This document shows positions 37,001-39,285 of a DNA stretch of 64,000 nt, piece after piece. Both the position numbers and the translations under genes were made by a program. The notes beneath the pieces are model-generated. The model was not told the DNA's origin. It worked only from the letters and a program-made list of their open reading frames with translations, and searched no databases. Within the stretch, counting starts at the first letter, position 1. Each line of letters begins with the position of its first letter. The DNA is from Tribonema minus (Eukaryota; Sar; Xanthophyceae; Tribonematales; Tribonemataceae). The stretch covers positions 1,178,001 to 1,242,000 of the forward strand of contig JAFCMP010000090.1 in NCBI GenBank assembly GCA_017506865.1. The letters run 5' to 3'.

Positions 37001-39285
37001 GTTACACATTTGCATGGACGGGATCGTATGCAGTTGCCAGTCCCACAGTGAACGCTACGAAGTCATCTCTGAAAGCAGGAAGCTATTCATGTCTCATCAC
37101 CGACACTGCTGGAGCCACCAAGACTGCTTCATTTACCATTACCGAGAACGCAGCTATCACGTACACAGGAGGAGCGGTCACCAATGTCGACATCTACGGG
37201 CAGAGCACTGGCGCGATTACGGCAGTCACCCCAAGTGGTGGGTCGGGTTCCTATACCTATGCATGGGGCACTGGGATCTCTAGTCCTACCGTCAATGCGA
37301 CCAAGATAGGTTTACCTGCTGGCACATATACTCTGACCATCAGTGACAGTGTCGGAGGCACCAAGGTGGCAGCTTTCACCATCACTCAGAACCCAGCGCT
37401 TTCCTTTTCAGGTGGTGCTGTCACCAGCGTTCTCATCTACGGTCAGGCAACAGGAGCGATAGCGGTGATAACGCCAAGTGGAGGGTCAGGCACAGGTTAT
37501 ACATTTGCATGGGGAGCAGGGGTTCCCAACCCTACGGTCAACGAGGTGAAGAGCGGCCTGACGGCGGCGACCTATACATTGGTAATCACTGACTCAGTGG
37601 GAGGGACACTGAATGTATCACGTGTGGTGACGCAGAACGCCCCCATCACTACGACTGGCGGCACTGTGACCAAGGTGTTGATCAACGGTCAGAGCACTGG
37701 TGCAATAAGTGCTATAGTAGTAGCGGGGGGGTCTGGGAGCTACTCGTACGCTTGGTCCAGCAGCGCCGGTGCGACTCAGAATTTGAGTGCTTCAGTTTCT
37801 GCGCACACCTCACTCAGTGCCGGAACATACACTCTCGTCATCAACGATACCGTCGGTGCTGCTTTGACCAACGTCTACACTGTCACGGAGAATGCAGCAC
37901 TCTCGCTGTCAGGTGGTGCAATCACACAGTCAGTGGGCACCGGCAATGGCAGCATCAGCGCAGTGACAGTAACAGGTGGAAGTGGAGGGTATGTGTACCT
38001 TTGGAGCAGCAGCGCTGAGGGCACCGCAATCACCGCTCAGAATGCAGCAGCGAAAACTTCGCTAAAAGCAGGAACTTACACGCTGCGGGTCACTGATAGT
38101 GTGGGAGCATCCGTGCAGCGCACGTTTGTAGTCATTAACGCCGACATTGTGATCGTGGCAGGTGCTGTATCGCACTGCACAGGCTACGGTAAAGCTGACG
38201 GCAGCATAGGGACGTCCTTCGTGTCTGAAGGCACCGGTATTTACACGTCGTATGTGTGGACGAGCTCCACGGGCGCTACACTCGCAGGCGATGCACTGCT
38301 CAAGACAGGGCTCAGAGCCGGTAGCTATATGCTCACCGTGACGGACAGCGCAGGCACCACAAAGTCCGCCACCTTCTATGTCGGTGAGCCGGTGGTCGTT
38401 TCTCTGACGAAAACTGACTGCACGGCATATGACGATGAGGACGGATCTGTCAGTGCAACAGCAGTCGGCGGCTTGATGCCGATCACATACACTTATGCAT
38501 GGAGCAGTGGACAGACCACTCAAAATCTGGTCAATGTGGGGGCCGGGGACTACACGCTAACTGTCACCAGCGGTCCTTTCACAACGACTGCTTCAATCAC
38601 AGTAGAAGAGCCGCTCTTTGCGGGGGCTGTAGTAGGCACCACGCCCGTGAGTGCCGCCATCACCTGGCCGACATCCAGAGATGTAAGCTCAGCAACGCTG
38701 TTCACTGTCGGATACACTGGGCCGGATGGCATTGCACACACAGACGGCAAGATAGTGACGTCGTCCAGCGCCACGGTGATTGGACTGTCCCCATCTACAA
38801 CGTACGAAATCAAGGTGTACCGCATCAAGCAAAGGCGCACGATGGCCAAGAAGCCCCTAGCCGTGATCGCAGCGACCACGCCGGCCAATCAGCCCGCAAA
38901 TTACGACAAGGCATACCTAGCAGCAGCAGATGGATCAGTGGACCTCACTCACACTTCTCTGAGTGCCCTCAGCTCCACTGCTACAGACATTTTCAACACT
39001 GGGGATGTAGTCAAGGTGACGACACGTGTGGATCCCAAAGCTAGTGCGACCTTTGTGAAGGCCAAGGCTTCACTCACCGCAAACGCCTTCAAGGCAGTCC
39101 TACTACCATTCGACAAGTCCGCTGGAGCGGGGCAGGACATTACATTGCATGAGACAACTCAAAACATCTCCACGACAGTATCTTACAATGATGGGGATGA
39201 TAGCATAGCAGTAGAAGGCAACACGTACACGACAGGCACAAGGTTCAACATTGGATTTTACAAGGTGTCTGTGTGTGAGGCATAG
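1..39285 (+). CDS. Giant Fn3 / FG-GAP propeller / SprB-repeat surface-type protein (5' partial)
   Basis: One open frame covers 13,094 codons with no internal stop. It is already open at base 1, and the first bases match an internal module near 12,230, so the true start lies left of the window. Order: about 14 super-repeats (to ~34,060), each with four Fn3-like modules of 85-100 aa (motif like T-x-Y-L-F-V-R-A) and seven FG-GAP-type blades (core like FG-x-S-V-A-V-S-G-T-Y-A-V-V-G-A); one more Fn3 module (~34,080-34,385); 17 SprB/PKD-like repeats (~34,387-38,610); a last Fn3-like module; and a unique ~130-aa C-terminus ending near 39,282. No membrane segment is visible at the C-terminus. FG-GAP, Fn3 and SprB repeats are known from extracellular adhesins, so a virion fibre or host-binding role is inferred. 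The N-terminus, and any signal peptide, is not visible. Confidence 0.93.
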   Translation, partial: TTNLATATMVDCGSLAVQTASQNVTLYGLSSSTTCYLWVRAKIASSGVATVISSSATVTVAADWPGYGGTIAVSGITPLTCTATVTMTILGGSGYYNYFLSGSPTNSTAGTMTDLAGMLRQTGSQGMTLYGLVPNTTQYLFLRAQKVTDSSYTFITSTGVSLTTTAGVAPSGGSVGAPSSVTSISATVAVTMTTLGTDSIYNYFLSSSSANSTGGSMTNLIVLTAQTASQNATLTLLAPSTTSYLFVRAQNVVTGAYIFMTTVGTTLTTLGTGSAPSGSTVSVTSVASTTAVVNVTMTTLGTNANYVYYLSWCYTNSVAGTMANVCLLAAQTASQTVYPSGLPAGIAPYLFARAKNVLTGAYTVMSASGTQTPTLSGASLYYEAAALTAFDPVASDQFGYAVAVRGTYAVVGARLKDPLALSNAGGAYILELNAGTGEWEYTAVLYPTDAYASDTFGVSVAVSGTYAVVGAYQSDPGGKTNAGAAYVFERNSGTGAWTQGTKLVASDAMPSDQFGISVSVSGTYTVVGAYTRKQLGVGQSGGAYVFERNSGTGVWEQKAVLFPSDLVTASRFGCSVSVSGTYAIVGANLKSGGGGAYVYERNSGNGAWAEKAILVMSDTTTGNFGSSVAIDGAYAVVGAYQKTVSALVNAGGAYVFERIGSTWTQTAIVDNPFPVASDTFGSSVAMNGVYAVIGCTGKAPASKSAAGATYMYQRNSSTGAWEYKKEWTASDGLANDYMGWSVGISGTHVVSGAYAKAVTGLSQAGGAYVYELATTAPSNATVSAPSSMVPADVATVAIGTLGNDAVYSYVVSYSTTDSSSATMVDCGACAIQTASQNVTLYGLASSTTYYLWVRAVVGTSTYTVISPSAAVTTTATWPPAGGTITLSSITQLSCTATVTMGTLGTTGQYNYFLSSSPAMSAGGTMTDLCGMLEQTGSQALAVSGLSPNTTQYLFLRSQNALTGVYAYMTARGVPLTTTAGVAPAGGTCGTPSSVTSVSATVAVTMTTLGTDSTYNYFLSSSPANSTSGTMTNLKALTAQTTSQNASLTLLAPSTTSYLFVRAQNVVTGAYIFMTSTGVALTTLGTGNAPTGSTVSVTSSASTTAVVAVSMTTLGTNANYVYYLSWCAANSVGGTMANVCLLKAQTASQTVYPSGLPAATSPYLFVRAKDIITGVYTVMSASGTQVTMNALSVYYEAAALTAFDPVTSDQFGISVAVSGSYAVVGARSKDPISVSNAGAAYVLEVSGTTGEWEHKAVLYPTDAYASDLFGNAVAVCGTYAVVGAFGSDPGGKSSAGSAYVFERNANTGAWTQGTKLVASDTMPSDSFGYSVAVSGTYAVVGAYTRKRLGAANSGGAYVFERNLGSGVWEQKAVLYPSDVPTGSYFGISVSVSATYAIVGAYQKSGGGGAYVYERNSGAGAWEEKAILAMSDATVGLFGGSVAVDGTYAVVGAYNKTVSSLSNAGGAYVFERVGSTWTQTAILDNPDPVASDQFGVSIAVNGVYAVIGCFGKDPSSKSGAGSTYLYQRNSTSGAWENQIQWTASDGLANDLMGVSVGISGTHMVSGAYNKAVNGVSSAGGVYVYELPVAPSAATILVGGGDTTSSGTVAIGVLGTDATYTYVVSRTSTNSAGATMTDCGACVNQTAPQTVVITGLTAATTYYFWVRAKNTVTSAYTVISSSSGITTVTPPSGATTLTVNTITQLGCNTAVTMTTLGTAGNYNYFISSAATNSTAAAMTDVASLLAQTASQTGASLSGLTPNTTQYLFVRAQNIKSGQYTVISTTGTTLTTTAGVAPAGGTVGTPSSVTSISATVAVTMTTLGTDATYNYFLSSSPTNSTAGTMTNLKLMTVQTTSQNVTLTLLTPSTTSYLFARAQNVKTGAYIFMTTVGTTLTTLGTGNAPTGSTVSVTSAASTTGVVAVTMTTLGTNANYAYYLSWCATNSVGGTMGNVCLLTAQTASQTVYPSGLPAGTSPYLFVRAKNVLTGTYTVMSASGTQITMSTASLYYEAAAITAFDPVATDRLGWSVAVSGSYAVVGAYLKDPLAISDAGAAYALELSGTTGEWEHKAVLYPTDAYGSDNFGWSVAVSGTYAVVGAFNSGPGGRAGAGAAYLFERNAGTTAWEQKTKLVASDAMPNDQFGISVSVSGTYAFVGAYQRKQSGVANSGGAYVFERNSGTTVWEQKAVLFPSDLVTGSQFGYSVSVSGTYAIVGAHQKSGGGGAYVYERNSGTGAWAEKAILAMSDTTTGQFGVSVWIDGTYAVVGASAKTVSSLSSAGGAYVFERVSGTWTRTAILDNPDPVASDTFGRSVAVNGVYAVIGCYGKDPASKSSAGSTYLYKRNSTTGAWENKIEWTASDGLAGDFMGYSVGISGTHVISGASIKTVTGVSQAGGAYVYELPSVDTYVSISSATIAVAGADTQSLATVTIGTLGTDATYTYVVSSSTTNSATAAMTDRGTCVAQTASQAVLLTGLTTGTTYYFWVRAKVTSSSAYTVLSASSGAITAVTPPSGAATLSVSSITQLTCIATVTMTTLGTAANYNYFISSATTNSTAAAMTNVSYLLAQTSSQMLSLSGLVPNTTQYLFVRAQNAKSGLYIVLSSTGTTLTTITGVAPSGGTVGTPSSVTSTTATSAVTLTTLGTDATYNYFLSSSPTNSTGGVMTNLISLTAQTASQNANLTLLAPSTTSYLFARAQNVVTGAYIFMTTVGVALTTLGTGNAPTGSTVSVTSAASTTAVVNVTMTTLGTIANYAYYLSWCATNSVGGTMGNVCLLKAQTASQTVYPSGLPAGTTPYLFVRAKNVLTGAYTVMSASGTAITLSAAPLYYEAGALTAFDPVASDNFGWSVAVNGSYVVVGSYQKDPLAIANSGGAYVLELNGGTGEWEHKAVLYPTDAYNTDNFGYSVAVSGTYAVVGTPKSDPAGDTSAGAAYVFERNSGTGAWASGTKLVASDAMPGDRFGSSVSVSGTYAVVGAYWRTQLGVGNSGGVYVFERNSGTAVWEQKAVLFPSDLATGSFFGTVSVSGTYAMVGAYGKTGGGGAYVYERNSGTGAWEEKAILPCSDSTIASFGQSVAIDGTYAVVGAYTKTVSSLASAGGAYMFERLSGTWTQTAILDNPDPAASDFFGISVAVNGIYAVIGCNGKYPASKSMAGATYLYKRNSTTGAWENKVECTASDGLAFDYMGWSVGISGTHVVSGAYNKAVTGVASAGGAYVYELPSVDTSVSPSSATIAVGGADTQSLATITIGVLGTDATYTYVVSRSTTNSSTATMVDCGTCVAQTASQSVLITGLTALTTYYFWVRAKVTSSSAYIVLSASSGAITTVTPPSGTATLTVNTITPLTCNTAVTMTTLGTAANYNYFISSATTNSTAAAMTDVASLLAQTASQTASSLSGLTPNTTRYLFVRALNVKSGLYIVLSTTGTTLTTAAGVAPAGGTLGTPSAVTSTTATVAVTMTTLGTDSTYNYFLSSAPTNSTGDTMTNLVSLTAQTTSQNVGLTLLAPSTTSYLFVRAQNVVTGAYIFMTTVGTTLTTLGTGSAPAGSTVSVTSAAATTAVVNVAMTTLGTDANYAYYLSWCAADDVAGTMANACLLKAQTTSQIVYPSGLPAGTAPYLFVRAKNVLTGAYTVMSAAGTQTPTLAAASIYYEAAAITAFDPVASDQLGYSVAVSGTYAVVGAVGKDPLAMDGAGGAYVLELNASTGEWEHKAVLYPADAYTSDTFGWSVAVSGTYAVVGAFASDPLGKTYAGAAYVFERNSGTGAWAQATKLVASDAMPSDQFGYSVSVSGTYTVVGAYTRTQLGATVSGGAYVFERNSGTGLWQQKAVLYPSDLVTGSYFGYSVSVSGTYAIVGANNKSGGGGAYIYERNSGTGTWEEKAILTCSDSTIAAFGYSVGIDGTYAVVGAYTKTVSSLVNAGGAYVFERIGSTWTQTAILNNPDPVASDLFGSSVAVSGVYAVIGCYAKDPASKSGAGSTYLYKRNSNTGAWENKIEWTASDGLASDRMGFSVGISGTHVVSGAYNKAVTGVSGAGGAYVYELPYVDTTVLPSGATISAPSPIATTDVATVSIATLGTDATYVYVVSYSTTNLATATMVDCGSLVVQTASQNVVLYGLPPSATSYLWVRAKIASSGVATVISSSATVTAAADWPPFGGTIALSSITQLTCTATVTMAVLGGSGMHNYFLSSSPTNSTTGTMTDLIGALRQTGSQALAVSGLVPSTTQYLFLRAQSVATGAYTFITTAGVTLTTTAGVAPSGGSVGTPSSVTSTTATVAVTMTTLGTDSTYNYFLSSSPTNSTGDTITNLKVLTAQTTSQNATLTLLAPSTTSYLFVRAQNVRTGAYTFMTTVGTTLTTLGTGSAPSGSTVSVTSVATTTAVVNVTMTTLGTDANYAYYLSWCYTNSVAGTMANVCLLKAQTASQTVYPSGLPAGTAPYLFVRAKNVLTGAYTVMSASGTQTPTLAAASVYYEAAALTAYDPVATDNFGAVAVSGSYAVVGAASKDPLSITNAGGAYVLQLSGTTGEWEHKAVLCPTDAYASDAFGAAVAVSGTYAVVGANGSDPGGKTNAGAAYVFERNSGTGAWTQGTKLVASDAMPSDGFGFSVSVSGTYAIVGAYGRKQLGVANSGGAYVFERNSGTGTWEQKAVLYPSDLVTASYFGRSVSVSGTYAIVGAFNKSGGGGAYVYERNSGTGAWEEKAILTCSDSTIATFGWSVSIDGTYAVIGAYFKTVTSLASAGGAYVFERIGSTWTQTAIVDNPFPVASDGFGYSVAVNGVYAVIGCNGKDPASKSSAGATYLYQRNSSTGAWQYKKEWTTSDGLASDQMGGSVGISGTHVVSGAYQKAVTGLSNAGGAYVYELATTAPANATVSAPSPMASTDAATVAIGTIGNDALYTYVVSYSMTDSSSATMVDCGTCAVQTASQSVTLYGLASSTTYYLWVRALVVSSSTYTLLSASSAMTTTSSTWPPAGGTIVLSSITQFSCTATVTMGTLGTTAQYNYFLSSSPTMSAGGTMTDLCGMLEQTGSQALAVSGLSPNTTQYLYLRSQNALTGVYAYMTARGIPLTTTAGVAPSGGTCGIPSSVTSVSATVAVTMTTLGTDSIYNYFLSSSPTNSTSGTMTNLKALTAQTTSQNASLTLLAPSTTSYLFVRAQNIKTGAYIFMTTVGSTLTTLGTGSAPTGSTVSVTSSASTTAVVAVTMTTLGTNANYAYYLSWCASNSVGGTMTNACLLAAQTASQTVYPSGLPAATSPYLFVRAKDVITGVYTVMSASGTQVTMTSFGLYYEAAALTAFDPVASDQFGCAVAVSGSYAVVGAQLKDPLSVANAGGAYVLELSGTTEEWEHKAVLYPADAYAGDTFGSSVAVSGTYAVIGASTCDPGGETGAGAAYVFERNSSTGAWTQGTKLVASDAAPFDTFGYSVSVSGTYAIVGAYNRKRLGAANSGGAYVFERNSGSGVWEQKALLFPSDLPTGSYFGWSVSVSGTYAIAGAYGKSGGGGAYVYERNSGTGAWEQKAILAMSDAITGNFGYSVSIDGTYAVVGANSKTASSLTNAGGVYVFERVGSTWTQTAILDNPDPVASDQFGVSVAVNGVYAVIGCPYKDPASKTDAGSTYLYQRNSTTGAWENKTQWTAGDGLTNDSMGLSVGISGTHVLSGAYQKAVTGVSTAGGVYVYELPIAPSAATILVAGGDTTSSAVVSIGVLGTDAAYTYVVSRTSTNSAGATMTDCGTCGVRNASQTVILTGLTAATTYYFWVRAKNTTTLAYTVISSSSSITTVTPPSGAATLTVNTIAQQTCNTAVTMTTLGTAGNYSYFISSAATNSTAAAMTDLAPLLAQTSSQTGASLSGLTPNTTQYLFVRAQNIKSAQYTVVSTTGTTLTTTAGVAPAGGTVGTPSSVTSISATVAVTMTTLGTDSTYNYFLSSSPTNSTAGAMTNLKRMTVQTTSQNVTLTLLAPSTTSYLFARAQNVKTGAYIFMTTTGTALTTLGTGSAPTGSTVSVTSAASTTGVVAVTMTTLGTNANYAYYLSWCATNSVGGTMVNVCLLKAQTASQTVYPSGLPAGTSPYLFVRAKNVLTGTYTVMSATGTQITLSAAPLYYETAAITAFDPVTSDAFGWSVAVSGSYAVVGAYGKDTLYIIDTGGAYVMELNAGTGEWEHKAVLYPTDACVNDGFGCSVAVSGTYAVVGASIADPGGKADAGAAYVFERNSGTGAWEQKTKLVASDAMPNDYFGYSVSVSGTYAVVGAYVRTQLGVVYSGGAYVFERNSGTGTWEQMAGLYPSDLVTFSRFGWSVSVSGTCAIVGALSKSGVGGAYIYERNSVGAWEEKAILTASDSTAQFGISVSIDGTYAVVGANNKTVSSLNGAGGAYVFERVGSTWTQTAILDNPDPVAYDSFGYSVSVSGVYAVIGCYAKDPASKSNAGSTYLYKRNSTSGAWENKIEWTASDGLANDQMGYSVGISGTHVISGAYGKAVTGVGSAGGAYVYELPAVDTYVAPSGATISVVNGGDTQTSATVTITTLGTDAAYTYVVSRSTTNVATATMTDCGTCVAQTASQTVVLTGLSANTTYYFWVRAKITSSGVATLLSASSSGAITTIIPPSGASLSVSTITQFYCNTAVTMTSLGTTSYYNYFISSATTNSTAAAMTDVLPLLAQTASQTPIVYGLTPNTTQYLFVRAQNIKTGLYIVTSTTGTAVTTTAGVAPSGGTVGTPSSVTSISATSAVTLTTLGSDSTYNYFLSSSPTNSTGGVMTNLVSLTAQTASQNANLTLLAPSTTSYLFARAQNVRTGAYIFMTVTGVALTTLGTGNAPTGSTVTVTSAASTTAVVAVTMTTLGTNANYAYYLSWCATNSVGGTMANVCLLAPQTASQTVYPSGLPAGTSPYLFVRAKNVLTATYTVMSASGTQITMNTTVLNYEAAALTAFDPVANDTFGYSVAVSGSYAVVGSYQKDLLALSDVGGAYVLELNGGTGEWEHKAVLYPNDPWFLDRFGFSVAVSGTYAVIGAYNSDPGGKIDAGAAYVFERNVSTGAWAQGTKLVASDAMPSDWFGYSVSVSGTYAVVGASWRTQLGVTQSGGAYVFERNSGSSVWEQKSVLFPSDLPTNSYFGYSVSVSSTYAIVGTFGKPGGGGAYVYERNSGTSTWEEKAILAMSDNTTGQFGWSVSIDGTYTVISAPYKTVSSLASAGGAYVFERIGSTWTQTAILDNPDPVATDQFGASVAVNGVYAVIGCYNKDPSSKTNAGATYMYKRNSTSGAWENKVEWTASDGLANDRMGISVGISGTHVVSGAYLKPVTGVAAAGGAYVFELPSGTTVPPSGATVSATVSNAGAGSATVSIATLGTDADYTYVVSYSTTNLATATMVDCGTCVAQTASQTVALTALPNKTTLYFWVRSKVPSTSVYAVISASSGAVVSNWPTIVPSSITPLTSIVTVTLVTLGTGINYFLSASPTNSAGGAMTDLVGMSAQTTAQGLGVSGLVPNTTQYLFLRSQSVADGSYSFITTNGVALTTTAGVAPSGGSVGTPSSVTSVSATVAVTMTTLGTDSTYNYFLSSSPTNSTGGNMTNLISLTAQTTSQNANLTLLAPSTTSYLFARAQNVVTGAYIFMTTVGVTLTTLGTGSAPTGSVVSVNSAASTTAVVSVTMTTLGTNANYAYYLSWCATNSTGGTMANACLLTATTNTQTVFPSGLPAGTSPYLFVRAKNILTGGYTVMSASGTQITLSASSLYYEAAALTAFDPTSDFFGYAVAVSGSYAVVGAYWKNPLAIADAGSVYVLELNATTTEWEHKAVLYPTDAYQSENFGRSVAVSGTYAVVGAPQSGPGGKANAGASYVFERNVGTGAWTQGTKLVASDAMPSDQFGLSVSVSGTYAVVGAYIRTQMGVASSGGTYVFERNSGSAVWEQKAVLFPSDLPTASQFGRSVSVSGSYAIVGACLKSGQGGGAYVYERNSGSGAWEEKAILTCSDSSSASFGISVGIDGTYAVVGAYLKKLSSLTQAGGVYVFERIGSTWTQTAILDNPDPVIADWFGYSVAVNGVYAVIGCYQKDPASKNSAGATYLYKRNSTSGVWENKVEWTASDGLTGDHMGFSVGISGTHVVSGARAKAVTGVTSAGGAYVYELPSETTVPPASATLSVPSPLATTDAATVSIGTLGTDADYIYVISYTTTNSATAAMVDCATVVAQTAFQSITLYGLASSTTYYLWVRAKVVSSGVATVLSPSVTTVTSSTWPPAGGTIALSAITQLTCTATVTMGTLGTSGLYNYFLSSSPTNSTSGTMTDLVGLTRQTTSQALSLSGLSPNTTQYLFLRSQNVTTGTYALMTGSGVALATPSGVAPSGGTCGTPSSVTSVSATSAVTLTTLGTDSTYNYFLSSSPTNSTAGTMTNLVSLTAQTASQNANLTLLAPSTTSYLFVRAQNVKTGAYIFMTTTGVTLTTPGTGSAPTGSTISVTSKASTTAVVNVTMTTLGTNANYAYYLSWCSTNSVGGTMGNVCLLTAQTASQTVYPSGLPAGTSPYLFVRAKNLLTGAYTMMSASGTIVSSLTASSIYYEAAAITAFDPVATDYFGFSVAVSGSYAVVGAYQKDPLSVTNAGGVYVLELNATTTEWEHKAVLYPTDAYASDGFGSSVAVSGTYAVVGAYTSDPAGKTNAGASYVFERNSGTGAWAQSTKLIASDAMPGDNFGSSVSVSGTYAIVGAFARKQLGVAASGGAYVFERNSGTTVWEQKAILFPSDITTSSVFGYSVSVSGTYAIVGAYTKSGGGGAYVYERNSGTGAWEEKAILAMSDTTTGAFGCSVAIDGTYAVVGAYAKTVSSLTNAGGAYVFERVGGMWTQTAILDNPDPVAFDYFAWCVAVNGVYAVIGCVGKDPASKNGAGSTYLYKRNSTTGAWENKIEWTASDGLASDQMGSSVGISGTHVLSGANTKAVTGVANAGGVYVYELPSSGVVAPAGGAISATSITSAAGAGSATVAIGTLGTDATYTYVVSYSLSNSSTATMVDVGTCVAQTSSQGVTLAALPVGSAIYLWVRSKVTSSSAYTAISSAYPLFTGISSITLSAITQLTCTATVTMANLGAAGAYNYFLSGSPTNSTGGAMTNLAGMARQTASQALSLSGLSPNTTQYLFLRSQSVATGAYTFITSTGVTLTTLAGVAPSGGTVGTPSSVTSVSATVAVTMTTLGTDSTYNYFLSSSPTNSTGGTMTNLISLTAQTASQNAFLTLLAPSTTSYLFARAQNVKTGAYIFMTTVGVTLTTLGTGNAPTGSTVSVTSAASTTAVVAVTMTTLGTNANYAYYLSWCATNSVGGTMANVCLLAAQTTSQTVYPSGLPAGTSPYLFVRAKNVLTGAYTVMSASGTQTPTLAAASIYYEAAALTAFDPVGFDYFGYAVAVSGSYAVVSAYQKDPLSLTNAGGAYILELNASTGEWEHKAVLYPTDACASDLFGIWVAVSGTYAVVGAYGSDPGGKTDAGAAYVFERNSGTGAWASATKLVASDATPGDGFGCSVSVSGTYAIVGAYGRKQLGVANSGGAYVFERNSGTTVWEQKAVLYPSDLVTASYFGRSVSVSGTYAIVGAFNKSGGGGAYVYERNSGTGAWEEKAILAMSDTTAGSFGMSVGIDGTYAVVGASEKTVSSLTFAGGAYVFERVGGTWTQTAVLDNPDPVTNDNLGGSVAVSGIYAVIGCQGKDPASKSSAGSTYLYKRNSTSGAWENKVEWAASDGLANDSMGYSVGISGTHVVSGSYGKTVTGVGAAGGAYVYELPSGTTVPPSGITISVSSSLADTGIAAVAIGTLGTDATYTYVVSYSTTNSSTATMVDCGSVVAQTASQNVALTGLSGLTKYYLWVRAKVAGSAAYTVLSSSSATTTPDWPPLGGTIAVSAITQLTCTATVTLTALGATGAYNYFLSGSPTNSTSGTMTDLIGVTRQTTSQALSLSGLSPNTTQYLFLRAQKVSDSSYSFITTTGVTLTTTAGVAPSGGTVYTPYSVTSTTAAVAVTMTTLGTDSIYNYFLSSSPTNSTGGTMTNLKSLPAQTSPPNSTLTLLAPSTTSYLFVRAQNVKTGTYIFMTTTGVTLTTLGTGSAPTGSTVSITSAASTTAVVAVTMTTLGTNANYAYYLSWCATNSVGGTMANACLLKAQTASQTVYPSGLPAGTSPYLFVRAKDVLTGTYIVMSATGTQITLSAASLYYEAAALTAFDPVASDTFGNSVAVSGSYAVVGAYTKDPFSISDAGGAYVLELNASTGEWEHKAVLYPTDAYASDFFGYSVAVSGTYAVVGAFFSDPGGKTSAGAAYVFERNSGTIAWEQKTKLVASDAMPNDYFGYSVSVSGTYAVVGAYNRKQLGVSSSGGAYVFERNSGTTVWEQKAVLFPSDLPTGSFFGNSVSVSVTYAIVGAYGKSGGGGAYVYERNSGTGTWEEKAILTMSDTTTGQFGYSVFIDGTYAIVGARLKTVSSLTQAGGAYVFERVGSTWAQTAILDNPDPVASDAFGNSVAVNGVYAVIGSYLKDPASKSSAGATYLYKRNSNTGVWENKVEWTASDGLGGDWMGYSVGISGTHVVSGAYNKTVSGFASAGGAYVYELPSIDTYVPPFGATLSASASLADSGIATVAIGTLGTDATYTYVVSYSTTDSSSATMVDCGTCAVQTASQSVPLTGLAASTAYYLWVRAKVAVSGAATVISSSATLTTPAWPAAAGTIAVSSITQLTCTATVTLSSLGAASAYNYFLSSSPTNSTSGTMTDLVGITRQTASQALSVSGLSPATTLYLFVRAQSVADASYSFVTTKGVVVNTLTGVAPSGGVISVDSSLITSTTCVAAVGIGLLGTDSTYNYFVSSSPSNSTAGTMTNLSSVTAVTTIQYVSLTLLAPSTTRYLFLRAQNVVTGAYTFLTNTGVVVTTLGTGSAPAGSTISVVSYAATTAVVAVTMTTLGTNANYAYYLSWCATNSVAGTMANVCLLAAQTGAQTVYPSGLPAGTAPYLFVRAKNVLTGAYTVMSASGTQITLSAASLYYEAGALTAFDPAANDLFGYSVAVSGSYAVVGAYAKDPLSAPNAGGAYVLEVNENTGEWEHKAVLYPIDMYISDNFGYAVAVSGTYAVVGANASDAGGKTNSGAAYVFERNSGTTAWEQKTKLVAADAMPSDQFGYSVSVSGTYAVVGAYVRKRLGVANSGGAYVFERNSTSGVWEQKTVLFPSDLPTGSMFGYSVSVSGTCAIVGAYSKSGGGGAYIFERNSGTSAWEEKTILACPDSISAIFGFSVSIDGTYAVVSGRNKTVSSVSNAGAAYAYERLSGTWTLTSTVDNPDPVATDLFGYSVAVSGTYLVIGCYGKDPSSKSGAGSTYLYKRNSTTGAWEYVIQWTASDGLASDQMGISVGISGTHVMSGAPAKRVTALASAGGAYVYEINEAGPPSGGSVAVDSTTLTTASVSVSIARLGTDATYTYYLSTSATNDANGTLTDSFTLTAQKASQPVALTGLTQSTTYYAWVRAKNSSTGVYLVISTAASVTTLSPISYTGGTITNVLINGGSTGAISAITLAGGTGNYTPSWSSSGGATTGLSGVTAKTSLKAGTYTLSVSDDATTPTTNTFTFTLTENPVITYTGGAITSVLINGGATGQVSALVPAGGSGTGYTYSWTGPYAVANPTVNETKTSLRAGTYSCVITDNVGATKTTSFAVTENPVISYTGGVVTNVLINGGSTGQITALVPAGGSGTGYTYSWTGTYSVANPTVNATKTGLQAGIYSCVITDSVGATKTASFTVTENAVITYTGGAVTNVLINGGSTGQITALVPTGGTGSYTYAWTGDYAVTSPTVNATKTSLKAGNYSCLITDTAGATKTASFTVTENTVITYTGGVATDVLINGGSTGQITALVPSGGTGTYTYSWSGTYAVANPTVNATKTGMKAGTYSCVITDSAGATKTATVTIAQNPVISYTGGAITNVLINGGSTGAIAALVPAGGSGTGYTYSWSGSYAVANPTVNEDKTGLKAGSYSCVITDSVGATKTASIAVTENPVITYTGGAVTNVLINGGSTGQITALVPAGGSGTGYTYSWTGTYAVPSPTVNATKTGLKAGTYSCVITDSVGATKTASFTVTENSVISYTGGAVTNVLINGGTTGQITALVPSGGSGTGYTYSWTGTYAVTSPTVNATKTGMKAGTYSCVITDSVGATKTASFTITENPVISYTGGVATDVLINGGSTGQISALVPAGGSGTGYTYSWTGTYAVASPTVNATKTGMKAGSYSCVITDSVGATKTVSVTIAENPVITYTGGAVTNVLINGGSTGQITALLPSGGSGTGFSYSWTGTYAVTNPTVNETKTGLKAGSYSCVITDSVGATKTASFTITENAAITYTGGAVTNVLINGGSTGQITALVVSGGTGSYTFAWTGSYAVASPTVNATKSSLKAGSYSCLITDTAGATKTASFTITENAAITYTGGAVTNVDIYGQSTGAITAVTPSGGSGSYTYAWGTGISSPTVNATKIGLPAGTYTLTISDSVGGTKVAAFTITQNPALSFSGGAVTSVLIYGQATGAIAVITPSGGSGTGYTFAWGAGVPNPTVNEVKSGLTAATYTLVITDSVGGTLNVSRVVTQNAPITTTGGTVTKVLINGQSTGAISAIVVAGGSGSYSYAWSSSAGATQNLSASVSAHTSLSAGTYTLVINDTVGAALTNVYTVTENAALSLSGGAITQSVGTGNGSISAVTVTGGSGGYVYLWSSSAEGTAITAQNAAAKTSLKAGTYTLRVTDSVGASVQRTFVVINADIVIVAGAVSHCTGYGKADGSIGTSFVSEGTGIYTSYVWTSSTGATLAGDALLKTGLRAGSYMLTVTDSAGTTKSATFYVGEPVVVSLTKTDCTAYDDEDGSVSATAVGGLMPITYTYAWSSGQTTQNLVNVGAGDYTLTVTSGPFTTTASITVEEPLFAGAVVGTTPVSAAITWPTSRDVSSATLFTVGYTGPDGIAHTDGKIVTSSSATVIGLSPSTTYEIKVYRIKQRRTMAKKPLAVIAATTPANQPANYDKAYLAAADGSVDLTHTSLSALSSTATDIFNTGDVVKVTTRVDPKASATFVKAKASLTANAFKAVLLPFDKSAGAGQDITLHETTQNISTTVSYNDGDDSIAVEGNTYTTGTRFNIGFYKVSVCEA
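34387..38610 (+). repeat. SprB/PKD-like repeat array, 17 units of ~83 aa
   Basis: Each unit opens with a Y-T-G-G-x-[VI]-T-N-V-L-I-N-G motif, continues with a Gly-rich Y-T-Y-S-W strand, and ends L-K-A-G-[TS]-Y-S-C-V-I-T-D-S-x-G-A-T-K. Units 1-11 are very similar; units 12-17 drift progressively and lose the V-L-I-N-G core. SprB-type repeats are known from bacterial gliding adhesins and other very long surface proteins. The unit count is by eye. Confidence 0.85.
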